Shown one piece after another: positions 19,410-28,312 of a stretch of DNA of 64,000 bases. The notes below the pieces were generated by a model. It was not told where the DNA came from. It did not search any database and saw only the letters and a list, made by a program, of their open reading frames with translations. The translations under genes and the position numbers were made by a program. The DNA lies in contig JAFQOR010000020.1 of the NCBI GenBank assembly GCA_017403125.1, forward strand, positions 62,001-126,000, given 5' to 3'. Each line of letters starts with the position of its first letter. Position 1 is the stretch's first letter. This DNA is from Alistipes sp. GTDB taxonomy: Bacteria > Bacteroidota > Bacteroidia > Bacteroidales > Rikenellaceae.

Positions 19410-20596
19410 ACCTCCAAGTCGATGTCAAACTTCTCGACCCATGGCAGACCCTTCTCGCCAAGCTCTTTGAGGAATGGATCGGGATCGAGCTGCTCGACGT
19501 TGAATACGCCCTCGCCACGCCATATACCGCGTGCGAACATCGAGGCACCAAGAGCTGCGGGAACACCCGTAGTGAAGCTCACGGCCTGTGTGCCTGTCTC
19601 GCGGAAGGCGATTTCGTGGTCGCAGTTGTTGTAGATGTAGTAGGTGCGCTCCTTGCCATCCTTCACACCGCGTATGCGGCAGCCGATAGATGTCTGACCG
19701 TGGTAGTTAGCACCCAACGACTTGGGGTCGGGGAGTACGGCTTTGAGGAACTGGATAGGCACAATCTCCACTCCGTTGTAGATGATTGGGTCGATGCGTG
19801 CCATGCCAATATTCTGAATCACGCGAAGGTGTGTAAGATACTCCTGACCAAAGGTCATCCAGAAGCGTGCGCGCTTGATTGTGGGGTAGTGCTTAACCAA
19901 CGACTCGAGCTCCTCGTGGAAGATGAGGTATGACTCGCGCTCGCCAATCTCGGGGTAGTTCAAGGGCTTGTGAATGGCGTGTGGCTCGGTCTCAATCCAC
20001 TTGCCATCCTCCCAGTAGCGTCCCTTCTGCGTCACCTCGCGGATGTTGATTTCGGGGTTGAAGTTTGTGGCGAATGCCATGCCGTGGTTGCCGGCATTAC
20101 AATCTACAATGTCCAGATAGTGAATCTCGTCGAAGTGGTGCTTTGCAGCGTAGGCAGTAAATATTGCCGAGACACCGGGGTCGAAGCCACAGCCGAGAAT
20201 AGCCATAAGTCCCTTCTCCTTGAAACGCTCCTGATATGCCCACTGCCAACTATACTCGAAGTGAGCCTCATCCTTGGGCTCGTAGTTAGCCGTATCGAGA
20301 TAGTTTACGCCACATTCAAGGCAGGCATCCATGATTGTCAGGTCCTGATAGGGAAGAGCGACATTAATTACAATGTCAGGCTGGAAGGATTTCATCAGGC
20401 GTACAAGCTCCTCCACGCTGTCGGCATCGACCTGTGCGGTCTGTATGCGGTTGCCACCCACTGCGGCTGCAATCTCATCACACTTCGACTTTGTGCGGCT
20501 TGCCAGCATGATTTCGGTAAAGGCACTGTCTGCTGCTACCTTGTGTGCCACTACTGTTCCGACGCCACCGGCACCGATAATTAAAACTTTTGACAT
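19406..20596 (-). CDS. Carboxynorspermidine synthase (saccharopine dehydrogenase-like)
   Basis: A 396-aa NAD(P)H-dependent enzyme that condenses putrescine or diaminopropane with aspartate semialdehyde. The N-terminal Rossmann motif VLIIGAGGVGTVVAHKV, the ASRTKSKCDE cofactor segment and the phrase GCGFDPGVSAIFTAYA mark the LYS1/CASDH family. It overlaps nspC by 4 bases and lies 57 bases downstream of speB. Confidence 0.93.
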   Translation of the reverse strand: MSKVLIIGAGGVGTVVAHKVAADSAFTEIMLASRTKSKCDEIAAAVGGNRIQTAQVDADSVEELVRLMKSFQPDIVINVALPYQDLTIMDACLECGVNYLDTANYEPKDEAHFEYSWQWAYQERFKEKGLMAILGCGFDPGVSAIFTAYAAKHHFDEIHYLDIVDCNAGNHGMAFATNFNPEINIREVTQKGRYWEDGKWIETEPHAIHKPLNYPEIGERESYLIFHEELESLVKHYPTIKRARFWMTFGQEYLTHLRVIQNIGMARIDPIIYNGVEIVPIQFLKAVLPDPKSLGANYHGQTSIGCRIRGVKDGKERTYYIYNNCDHEIAFRETGTQAVSFTTGVPAALGASMFARGIWRGEGVFNVEQLDPDPFLKELGEKGLPWVEKFDIDLEV

Positions 20597-20653
20597 TTAG
20601 GTTGTTTGGTTATTTGTGTGCAGAGTACAGAATTGAGGACTCTGCGGACTCAT

Positions 20654-21508
20654 TTACTCTCTTGATGCGTAGAGCTCGCTAAGGAACTGATATACGAGCT
20701 TTGCTGCCAGGAAGTCCGACGCCTTGGCATGGGGGTTGGGACATAGCTCCACCACATCCAAGCCTACGACCTTGTGCTCCCTTATCACGCGACGCAGGAG
20801 GTTCAGCACCTCGCGGTAGCTCAACCCTCCGGGCTCGGGCGTGCCTGTCGAGGGGAGGTAAGCCGGGTCGAGGACGTCGAGGTCGATGGTGATATATACC
20901 TCGTCGCTAAGCTGTGCCGACACCCTCTCCATCCACGTCGCATCGTTCGCTATCTGGTGGGCATAGAACGTGCGCTTGGGGTCGATGTTGTGCTGCTCCT
21001 CGCGTGCCGAGCTGCGTATGCCCACCTGCGTGATGTTCGACGTTAGCTCCTTGGCGCGCGCCATGACGCAGGCGTGGTTGTGCGACGACCCCTCATACTC
21101 ATCGCGCATGTCGGAGTGGGCGTCGAGTTGCAGGAACGAGATATTCGGGTAGCGGCGTGCCATGGCGCGAAATGCACCTATCGACACGGAGTGCTCGCCA
21201 CCGATGAGCACCGGGAACTTGCCGTCGTCGAGAATCTGCTCCATGCGACGCTCCACCTCGCGGCTCATGGCCTCGGGCGACGACGCCTCGACAACGGGGT
21301 CGAGTGTTGCGATGCCACGCTCGAAGACCTCGGTCTGGGTCTCTATGTCGTAGAATTCCAAGTTGTAGGATGCGTTGAGCAGCGCCTCTGGTCCCTTGTC
21401 GGCACCCTTAATCCATGTGCTTGTGCCGTCGTAGGGTACGGGCAGTATTGCTATCTCTGCCGTCTTGTAGCACGTATGCTCGTCGCTGAAATCACCAAAT
21501 TTTCTCAT
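20654..21508 (-). CDS. speB: Agmatinase
   Basis: A 284-aa arginase-fold enzyme that hydrolyses agmatine to putrescine and urea. The binuclear Mn ligands are visible: His106 in GGEHSVS (Glu in place of the commoner Asp, seen in some agmatinases), Asp129/His131/Asp133 in LDAHSDM, and the acidic pair in IDLDVLDPAYLP near 209-214. It heads the four-gene polyamine operon. A urea-forming step here means the carbamoylputrescine route is not needed. Confidence 0.92.
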   Translation of the reverse strand: MRKFGDFSDEHTCYKTAEIAILPVPYDGTSTWIKGADKGPEALLNASYNLEFYDIETQTEVFERGIATLDPVVEASSPEAMSREVERRMEQILDDGKFPVLIGGEHSVSIGAFRAMARRYPNISFLQLDAHSDMRDEYEGSSHNHACVMARAKELTSNITQVGIRSSAREEQHNIDPKRTFYAHQIANDATWMERVSAQLSDEVYITIDLDVLDPAYLPSTGTPEPGGLSYREVLNLLRRVIREHKVVGLDVVELCPNPHAKASDFLAAKLVYQFLSELYASRE

Positions 21509-21540
21509 ACACTGTCACAGATATAATATATATCACGGGT

Positions 21541-21571
21541 CAAATATAGTAAAAATGGTTGGAATACCAAA
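21541..21571 (-). promoter_or_regulatory. Promoter of the polyamine operon
   Basis: On the minus strand, TTTG (21568-21571), exactly 19 bases, then TATATTTG (21541-21548). It lies 33 bases before the speB start. Confidence 0.8.
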
Positions 21572-21587
21572 CAAATTAGCCAAAGAT

Positions 21588-21704
21588 GGGGGCTAAAAAA
21601 GACCTATTTATGCGTTGTTCTTACCTTCGAAATACTCATTTACGATTAGTAAGCTCCGCTTTTTAGGGCGTCGCACGCCTAAAACTTACGCTCCTTTGAG
21701 CCAC
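21588..21704. repeat. Dispersed ~120-bp hairpin element, diverged copy C
   Basis: It has the element's layout: GGGGGCTAAAAAAG at the left, a tcgaaat..catttac core, and CTCCTTTGAGCCAC at the right. Its right half (21658-21697) recurs at 24042-24081 with 3 mismatches in 40, on the other side of an AT-rich two-gene island. The remaining gap up to 21837 is AT-rich with no clear feature. Confidence 0.7.
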
Positions 21705-21837
21705 AATTTATTGCTTGTGGGTTGGTAAAATAGTTTTTATTTTGTATATTTGTAATCAGGATATAACGCGGAATCACGCTGTTCCTTGCAATATGCGAAG
21801 ATAGAAAAGTGTATAACTCGTTTATAATGATTTTGCT

Positions 21838-23592
21838 ATGAAGGTAATTTTAGGACTGTTTACTATTATTTCAGTGACATTAATGTCATGCCAAAAGGAG
21901 GAAATTAATGATCTAATTGTGCAAGACGCTTTGATAATTGATGCGCCTGTCATCGATTTGCCAATTACATTAATTAAGGAAAATATTACATTAGATAACA
22001 AACTCGAAAATCCATACTCTGTCACCAATATGCGTGTTGCGTATCACAATATTGAACCAATAATGATTGAGGCTGGAATAGAAGAGGACGATATAACGAC
22101 GACTCACTATTACATAAAGTTCAAACCTGATAATGAGAGTGAACTACAAGCGATTAAACGCAGATATATTAACTGTGAATTTTATGAGTATCCTCTTGAT
22201 TATGAGATTAGTGGGGTCGTTTCATATCATGATCCAATGCTCCCAGATTCCATCCCTACATATCAGTATGCTTCTATAGATTCAATATCATGGAATACAA
22301 TTAATGTGCCTGAGGATGTTGATTATGAAATTCTTGAGCGATTGTTTATTCCTGATGAAGATTTGGATATAGATGATGTAGTAAGCGTATCTTCTATGTC
22401 AAGCAATCAATGTGATAGAGCTATGCAGGCGTTAGTAAACGAATCCATGCGCCTAACTGGTAATTCAGATGAATATTCTGAACCAGATGACATAATGGGG
22501 TCTTCTAATGTCTGGTATCCTTCTGGTCGTATTACGGCTTATGACGATGTTATTGGAGCTCAAATTCCACTTGAAGGTGTGAAAGTGCGAGCACGTCGGT
22601 GGTTTACGACGCGGTATGCGATAACAGATGCAGATGGATATTATCAATTTAGTAAAGGTTTTGTAAGACCCGTAAATTATGCAATCGTCTGGGATGGCGA
22701 TGGTTGGAATATAAGAGATGGTCAAATATGTCAAGCTTACTATAATGGACCTAAACAAAAAGGTCCGTGGAATTTAGCTATACCACACGATAATAATAAA
22801 TCCATTAGATATGCGACCATTCATAGAGCTGTATATCGGTATAAAAAGGGTAATATATATGGTTTAACAAGAATAAACGGGAATTTTACTACCAATATCT
22901 GCTATGCTCATCGCTCTAACAATAGTGGCTCGTATGGAGATTATAATCAGGAGTGGGGATTAGGTTTGTTCTGCGATATAAGAATATTTGGTAAATCAGA
23001 AAATTTAGAGTATAGGACTATTTACGAGATTTTATGTACCACATTTCATGAGTTGGGTCATGCTGCTCATTATACAAATAATATTGGTAGATATACAGTT
23101 TCAAAAAAAGTTCTTTTAGAAAGTTGGGCATCGTTTGTCGGTTATTATCTTACCTTAAAAGAATATGGAGAGTTGGGTAAGAGTTCAGGTCCGTTTACGA
23201 TGAAAAGTATTATCGGTGCCAATCATAGTATGCTGCTATATTATGTGCCAATTTCAGGCATTGATAGGCAATATTGGACTCCTACGATTAATCCACCGGA
23301 TTATACACCATTGTTTATTGATTTATATGATAGGGATAATCAAAGATCTGTATGGATATATGAACATCCTAATCATTCTCCTGAAGGTTCATATCAATTT
23401 ATAAATGATGATGTACGGCTAATTCCTGCAAATATATTGGAAACGTTTGTATTTAATTCTAGAAAGCTATCTCAAATAAAAACAAAATTAGAAGATTTTT
23501 GTAATGCTAACACAGATGCAGAAAATGCAAACTATCTTTTATCAACTGAAACCATAAATGCTCTATTTGAACACTATGAATACTTTGATTAG
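21838..23592 (+). CDS. Putative lipoprotein zinc metalloprotease
   Basis: A 584-aa protein with a lipoprotein signal (MKVILGLFTIISVTLMSC, Cys18). Around residues 228-270 a carboxypeptidase-regulatory-like fold is suggested by GRITAYDD...LEGVKVRAR...TDADGYYQFS. The catalytic motif is HELGHAAH (His404, Glu405, His408), with Glu428 in LLESWASF about 20 residues on, a gluzincin-like third ligand. The gene is strikingly AT-rich compared with its neighbours and uses AT-ending codons, suggesting transfer. It overlaps the next small lipoprotein gene. The substrate is unknown. Confidence 0.8.
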   Translation: MKVILGLFTIISVTLMSCQKEEINDLIVQDALIIDAPVIDLPITLIKENITLDNKLENPYSVTNMRVAYHNIEPIMIEAGIEEDDITTTHYYIKFKPDNESELQAIKRRYINCEFYEYPLDYEISGVVSYHDPMLPDSIPTYQYASIDSISWNTINVPEDVDYEILERLFIPDEDLDIDDVVSVSSMSSNQCDRAMQALVNESMRLTGNSDEYSEPDDIMGSSNVWYPSGRITAYDDVIGAQIPLEGVKVRARRWFTTRYAITDADGYYQFSKGFVRPVNYAIVWDGDGWNIRDGQICQAYYNGPKQKGPWNLAIPHDNNKSIRYATIHRAVYRYKKGNIYGLTRINGNFTTNICYAHRSNNSGSYGDYNQEWGLGLFCDIRIFGKSENLEYRTIYEILCTTFHELGHAAHYTNNIGRYTVSKKVLLESWASFVGYYLTLKEYGELGKSSGPFTMKSIIGANHSMLLYYVPISGIDRQYWTPTINPPDYTPLFIDLYDRDNQRSVWIYEHPNHSPEGSYQFINDDVRLIPANILETFVFNSRKLSQIKTKLEDFCNANTDAENANYLLSTETINALFEHYEYFD

Positions 23593-24034
23593 ACTTATTA
23601 TGGCAGCAACACTTGCAATATCGACACTATCGTGTGAGGTAGATTATGCCTACTCTTTGAAGTATGTTGCTGTAAATGATAGTGACTATCCAATCGAGAT
23701 ATATAATTTGCGTTTTGCGGATAATTGTATAACAATTGCGCCTAACTCTGCGGTCGTTTTGGGTAAGGAAACGCTACCGTCGGGAATAAGGATTGAGAAG
23801 TTGGATAGCCCACAATGGTTTTCGTTGGGAACACCTGTGGTAGGTTACAACGAAGAGTATCTTCTTACGCACTCCCCTACTAATAGTGATATACCGCAGG
23901 ATCGTAATATGTGTAATGAGTCAGCCTATATCTGTATTCGCGTGAAAGGTGGATGGGAATACACCTATACCTTTACCAATGCGGACTATGAGCTGGCAAA
24001 GGAGTATGGTTCTCCACGCTTTCAATGGGATTGA
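23576..24034 (+). CDS. Small lipoprotein paired with the metalloprotease gene
   Basis: A 152-aa protein starting MNTLIRLIMAATLAISTLSC with the lipobox Cys at residue 20. The mature part is about 130 residues, predicted beta-rich, with no family I know. Its ATG overlaps the 3' end of the metalloprotease gene by 17 bases, so the two are translated together. An immunity, chaperone or substrate role is possible but unsupported. An earlier ATG (23558) exists but is upstream of the signal peptide. Confidence 0.65.
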   Translation: MNTLIRLIMAATLAISTLSCEVDYAYSLKYVAVNDSDYPIEIYNLRFADNCITIAPNSAVVLGKETLPSGIRIEKLDSPQWFSLGTPVVGYNEEYLLTHSPTNSDIPQDRNMCNESAYICIRVKGGWEYTYTFTNADYELAKEYGSPRFQWD

Positions 24035-24041
24035 TGTCGTT

Positions 24042-24081
24042 GCTTTTTGGGGCGTCGCACGCCTAAAACTTATGCCCCTTT
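24042..24081. repeat. Half copy of the hairpin element, right flank of the AT-rich island
   Basis: Forty bases from gctttttgg to ccccttt match 21658-21697 in direct orientation with 3 mismatches. It begins 8 bases after the stop of the 152-aa lipoprotein gene. Confidence 0.75.
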
Positions 24082-24102
24082 GTAGTCGCTCTGATAAACA
24101 TG

Positions 24103-24137
24103 TGGGGCTGTCCAAACCATATCGTTCGGACAGCCCC
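24103..24137. terminator. Bidirectional hairpin between convergent genes
   Basis: TGGGGCTGTCC at 24103-24113 pairs exactly with GGACAGCCCCA at 24127-24137. It lies between the island and the end of aspA. Confidence 0.75.
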
Positions 24138-24176
24138 ATCACTATATGAGCCTCTCTAACAGCTGCTCGCTACGAA

Positions 24177-25610
24177 TTAGCGGCGAGGCTTGATGTTGAG
24201 CTTCACGGGCTTAATCATGTTCTCGGGAAGGAGAATAGTGTCGAGCTCCTCCTTCGTGAGGATGCCATCTTCGAGCACGATGTCGTAAACACGACCACCG
24301 GTAGCCATTGCCTTCTTGGCAATCTTCGTAGAGTTCTTGTAGCCGATAACGGGGTTAAGGGCTGTTACGATACCGAAGCTATCCTGAACATACTTGCGGC
24401 ACTGCTCCTCGTTAGCTGTGATGCCATCAACGCAGTTCACGCGCAAGGTGTCGAAGCCGTTCATCATAATCTCTGCCGACTCGAAGCAGCACTGCGCCAT
24501 TGTAGGCTCCATGGCGTTGAGCTCCATCTGTGCCTCCTGACCGCACATTGCAACACATGCGTCGTTACCGATAACCTTGTAGCAAATCTGGTTCATAACC
24601 TCGGGGATAACGGGGTTCACCTTGCCGGGCATGATAGATGAGCCGGGCTGACGTGCGGGAAGGTCGAACTCGTGGAGACCGCAACGGGGACCCGAAGCCA
24701 AGAGGCGAAGGTCGTTACAAATCTTGTTGAGCTTAACAGCTACGCGGCGCAATGCCGATGAGTAGCCTACCATGCACGATGTATCCGACGTAGCCGCTAC
24801 CAAATCCTCGGCGAGCTTGATGTCCCAACCTGTGATTTGGCGAAGAGCTGCAATGCACTTCTCCGAGTACTCGGGCTCCGAGCATATACCGGTACCGATA
24901 GCCGTAGCACCCATGTTCACGGTGAGGAACTCCTCGGCGGCAAACTCCAAGTTCTTCTTCTCCTCGCGAAGGATTTGTGCAAATGCGCCAAATGTCTGGC
25001 CGAGGGTCATGGGCACTGCATCTTCGAGCTGTGTACGACCCATCTTCAAGATGTGTGCGAACTCCTTTGCCTTCTTGTCGAACGACTCGATAAGCAACTC
25101 GAAGTGCTGCATATAGAGCTTGTGTGTAGCATAGAGGCCGAGGTGGATACCGCAGGGGTAGGCATCGTTTGTCGATTGTGAGCAGTTCACATGGTCGTTG
25201 GGCGAGCAGTATTGATACTCACCTGCCTCGTGACCCATAATCTGCAAAGCACGGTTGGCGATAACCTCGTTGGCGTTCATGTTGGTTGTAGTGCCGGCGC
25301 CACCCTGAATCATGTCGCAGGGGAACTGGTCGTGGTGCTGACCTGCCATAATCTCCAAGCATGCCTTCGATATGCCGTCGAACTGTGCATCTGTCAAAAG
25401 ACCAAGCTGGTGGTTAGCCTCGGCAGCAGCGAGCTTTGTCATAGCCAAGCCATTGATAAACAAGGGATAGTCCGAAAGGTGGAAGCGGCTGATGGGGAAG
25501 TTCTCCACACCACGCAAAGTCTGTACACCATAGAGAGCCTCGACGGGAACCTGCATCTCGCCAATAAGGTCGCTCTCAACACGCATCTTTCCTGAAAAAT
25601 TAGTTGCCAT
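24177..25610 (-). CDS. aspA: Aspartate ammonia-lyase
   Basis: A 477-aa enzyme of the fumarase/aspartase superfamily that deaminates aspartate to fumarate and ammonia. It has the start typical of AspA (RVESDLIGEMQVPVEALYGVQT), the substrate-binding TNMNANEVIANRA and the flexible-loop signature GSSIMPGKVNPV with its catalytic Ser. Fumarate made here can feed fumarate respiration in an anaerobe (inference). It is a single-gene unit. Confidence 0.94.
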   Translation of the reverse strand: MATNFSGKMRVESDLIGEMQVPVEALYGVQTLRGVENFPISRFHLSDYPLFINGLAMTKLAAAEANHQLGLLTDAQFDGISKACLEIMAGQHHDQFPCDMIQGGAGTTTNMNANEVIANRALQIMGHEAGEYQYCSPNDHVNCSQSTNDAYPCGIHLGLYATHKLYMQHFELLIESFDKKAKEFAHILKMGRTQLEDAVPMTLGQTFGAFAQILREEKKNLEFAAEEFLTVNMGATAIGTGICSEPEYSEKCIAALRQITGWDIKLAEDLVAATSDTSCMVGYSSALRRVAVKLNKICNDLRLLASGPRCGLHEFDLPARQPGSSIMPGKVNPVIPEVMNQICYKVIGNDACVAMCGQEAQMELNAMEPTMAQCCFESAEIMMNGFDTLRVNCVDGITANEEQCRKYVQDSFGIVTALNPVIGYKNSTKIAKKAMATGGRVYDIVLEDGILTKEELDTILLPENMIKPVKLNIKPRR

Positions 25611-26036
25611 AGATTGGTTGTTTTTATTTATTTGGTTATTTAGATTCGCTCTATTTGGGGTTAAATATCATGTAAAGGTAGGTAATTTTTCCGTATTACG
25701 CAATTTTTTGCGCAACAATTTACTGTTTTGCCTCTGCATGTATGTTTGTGCCGAGGGGCGTTTGGGTTGCGATTTTTCCATAAAATGTAGAAAATGTAGT
25801 CTTGTGGGGGTTGTATTTTTGTGGCGTAAGTGGGCAAAATGGTAGCAAGCGCACCATTCGATGGTCATCGCCCCGCCCCCCCCATAAAGAGAGTCTGGGC
25901 TTGTGCCGTTCAGGCGGCTCTCTCTCTGCGCTATCCAAGCGGCGCCTGCCACCCATCTCCTCACCTCGTCCCTTACGTCGTGCCCTGCCACAAGGGGGCA
26001 TTAAATCTTTAACCCTAAACACTAAAATTTATAGCT
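25611..26036. other. Gene-free interval upstream of aspA and of the phage-type gene
   Basis: It contains the aspA promoter (next entry) and a C8 tract at 25876-25883. A lone TATTTTTG at 25814-25821 on the plus strand lacks a good upstream box. I see no RNA gene and no open frame worth keeping. Confidence 0.5.
25673..25703 (-). promoter_or_regulatory. Candidate aspA promoter
   Basis: On the minus strand, TTG (25701-25703), 20 bases, then TACCTTTA (25673-25680); the last base of the -7 box deviates from consensus. It is about 63 bases before the aspA start. Confidence 0.5.
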
Positions 26037-26639
26037 ATGAAAAAGTTCTATCTTGTGACGGCTGTTGCCGTTGTCCTCTCCCTGCTTGTTGCGGGGTTTG
26101 TTATTCGCGATTTGCGCAGCGAGAAGCGGCGTTTGGGGCGTAATGTCGAGGCGCTGCTCTCAACCGCGGAGTTTTATCGTACCCGGGCGGGCGAGTCGGC
26201 GGCATCGGTTGCGGCGCTACACCTCGAAATCGATGAGCTCAAAGCCTATCGTAGCCGCGATGCCGAGCAGATACGCTCGTTGGGCATACGCCTGCGACGT
26301 GCCGAGAGCATAGCGCACAGCGCCTTGGAGAGTGGGTACGAGGTGTCGTTGCGGTTGCGCGATACCATCGTTGTGCGCGACACGTTGCGCGATACCATAC
26401 GCCTCTTTTTGCACGACGACAGATGGAGCCACCTGCAAGGTATAATCTTTGGTGACAGCCTGCGTTATGAGCTGCGTACTGTCGATACTTTGACGCAGAT
26501 TGTACATCGCGTGCCACGTCGCTTTCTGTTCTTCAAATTTGGCACGAAGGCTATACGTCAAGAGATAGTGTCGTCGAATCCGCACAGCCACATAGTCTAT
26601 TCCGAGTATATAGAGTTGGGGCGCCGCAATAAACGTTGA
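26037..26639 (+). CDS. Orphan phage-type membrane-anchored protein (DUF6549-like)
   Basis: A 200-aa protein with one N-terminal membrane helix (residues 6-23) and a charged coiled-coil-like stretch containing EALLSTAEFYRTRAGESAAS. A repeated RDT...RDTLRDTI segment follows, and the end resembles PHSHIVYSEYIEL. From memory this layout and the phrases 'RQEIVSSNPHS' match small proteins (DUF6549) in lysis or late regions of Bacteroidetes phages and prophages. No other phage gene is nearby, so it is either a remnant or domesticated. No function is established. Confidence 0.65.
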   Translation: MKKFYLVTAVAVVLSLLVAGFVIRDLRSEKRRLGRNVEALLSTAEFYRTRAGESAASVAALHLEIDELKAYRSRDAEQIRSLGIRLRRAESIAHSALESGYEVSLRLRDTIVVRDTLRDTIRLFLHDDRWSHLQGIIFGDSLRYELRTVDTLTQIVHRVPRRFLFFKFGTKAIRQEIVSSNPHSHIVYSEYIELGRRNKR

Positions 26640-26708
26640 GAGTAGCCTTTGAATGTTATCGAGGGTGTAGGTCTGTGGCTGCGGGTGGCACAGTTTGTTG
26701 CGAATAAA

Positions 26709-26740
26709 TTGCTCTACTTTGCAAAATTTTACTATCTTTG
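26709..26740 (+). promoter_or_regulatory. Promoter of coaD
   Basis: TTG at 26709-26711, 21 bases, TATCTTTG at 26733-26740. It supports the coaD start at 26762, because the alternative ATG at 26738 would lie inside the -7 box. Confidence 0.7.
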
Positions 26741-26761
26741 CGAGATTATATATATCAAGGT

Positions 26762-27232
26762 ATGCAACGCATTGCACTATTTCCGGGGTCGTTTGACCCA
26801 TTTACGCGGGGCCACATGGCCATTGTCGATGAGGCGCTACGCCTCTTTGACAAGGTTGTTATCGCCATAGGCTACAACCCTGCAAAGCGCGGATTGCTCG
26901 ATGTCGAGGCGCGACGAAGGCTTATCGAGAGGGTCTATCGCGACGATAGGCGCATAAGTGTCACCACCTATACGACGCTCACGGGCGACGAGGCACGCCG
27001 AGTGGGTGCCACGACCATAGTGCGTGGTGTGCGCAATTCTGCCGATTTCGACTATGAGCGCACGTTGGATCGCGCCAACCGATGCCTCTATGCAGAGCTG
27101 CGCACCGTGGTTGTGATGGTGCCTGCCGAGGTTGAGCACATATCGTCGTCGTTGGTGCGTGAGTTGCACCTCTTTGGGCGCAATGTTGGCGAGTTCATGC
27201 CCGAGGGCATCGACCTTGCGGAGTTTTTGTAG
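26762..27232 (+). CDS. coaD: Phosphopantetheine adenylyltransferase
   Basis: A 156-aa nucleotidyltransferase catalysing the penultimate CoA step, 4'-phosphopantetheine plus ATP to dephospho-CoA. The N-terminal motif ALFPGSFDPFTRGH carries the T/HxGH-type nucleotide site, and IVRGVRNSADFDYE and ISSSLVREL are the other family blocks. The start at 26762 follows its own promoter by 21 bases. lpxD follows 31 bases later. Confidence 0.94.
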   Translation: MQRIALFPGSFDPFTRGHMAIVDEALRLFDKVVIAIGYNPAKRGLLDVEARRRLIERVYRDDRRISVTTYTTLTGDEARRVGATTIVRGVRNSADFDYERTLDRANRCLYAELRTVVVMVPAEVEHISSSLVRELHLFGRNVGEFMPEGIDLAEFL

Positions 27233-27263
27233 AGAGTATTAACCAAAAAAACAGATAAGCAAT

Positions 27264-28295
27264 ATGCAGTTTACAGCAGAGATGATTGCCGGACTTTTGA
27301 ACGGCACGGTCGTGGGCGATAAGAGTGCCACGGTCAGCACCGTATCATCTATCGATGGAGGCAAGGCGGGTGCGCTTGCCTACCTTACAAACCCCAAGTA
27401 CGAGCAATACATCTATACTACCGAGGCGAGCATCGTCTTGGTCGATAATACGTTCGAGCCCAAGCAGGAGGTGAAGACAACGCTTATTAAGGTCGAGAAC
27501 GTGGGCATGTGTGTACTCAACCTCTTGGAGATGTATAATGCGGCACGTCCTCGCAAGAGCGGTATCTCGAAGCTCGCATCAATCTCGGAGGGGGCTACCG
27601 TGGGTGATGACTGCTACATCGGCGACTTCACGGTTGTTGAGCAGGGCGCTACGATAGGTCGCAATGTGCAGCTCTATCCGCAGTGCTACGTTGGCGACAA
27701 CGTTACCATTGGCGAGGGCACGAAGATATATCCCGGCGTAAAGATTTACGAGGGGTGTATCGTGGGCAAGAACTGCATCCTTCACTCGGGTGTTGTTATT
27801 GGCGCCGACGGCTTTGGCTTTGCCCCGAAGGAGGATGGCACGTTTGCCAAGATTCCGCAGCTGGGAAATGTTATCATCGAGGACAACGTGGAGCTCGGTG
27901 CCAACACATGTATCGACCGCGCGAAGACCGACTCTACAATCATACGTCAGGGCGTTAAGCTCGACAACCTTATCCAGATAGGTCACAACGTTGAGATTGG
28001 TGCCAACACCGTTATGTCGGCACAGGTGGGTATTGCCGGTACGTCGAAGGTTGGCTCGAACTGCTTTGTTGCGGGTCAGGTTGGCGTTGCCGACCATGTG
28101 ACTATCGGCAACGAGGTTAAGATTGGCTCGAAGACGGGCATCGACAAGAATGTTGGCGATGGCGAGATACGCTTTGGCTATCCTGCGCTCCCCGGCATGC
28201 AGTATCACCGTTCGTTTGCCATCTTCCGTCAGTTGCCCGACATGGCGGCAAAGCTACGAGAGGTGGAGAAGCGCCTTGCAAAACTCGAAGAGTAA
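27264..28295 (+). CDS. lpxD: UDP-3-O-acylglucosamine N-acyltransferase
   Basis: A 343-aa lipid A enzyme that adds the second, N-linked acyl chain. It has a small N-terminal uridine-binding domain (about 1-100), then a left-handed beta-helix of hexapeptide repeats, with the catalytic-His region [16 protein letters not shown] near residue 175. A C-terminal helix is present. The length matches LpxD. No lpxC or lpxA is adjacent. Confidence 0.95.
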   Translation: MQFTAEMIAGLLNGTVVGDKSATVSTVSSIDGGKAGALAYLTNPKYEQYIYTTEASIVLVDNTFEPKQEVKTTLIKVENVGMCVLNLLEMYNAARPRKSGISKLASISEGATVGDDCYIGDFTVVEQGATIGRNVQLYPQCYVGDNVTIGEGTKIYPGVKIYEGCIVGKNCILHSGVVIGADGFGFAPKEDGTFAKIPQLGNVIIEDNVELGANTCIDRAKTDSTIIRQGVKLDNLIQIGHNVEIGANTVMSAQVGIAGTSKVGSNCFVAGQVGVADHVTIGNEVKIGSKTGIDKNVGDGEIRFGYPALPGMQYHRSFAIFRQLPDMAAKLREVEKRLAKLEE

Positions 28296-28312
28296 TACCT
28301 CGGAAACGGCGC

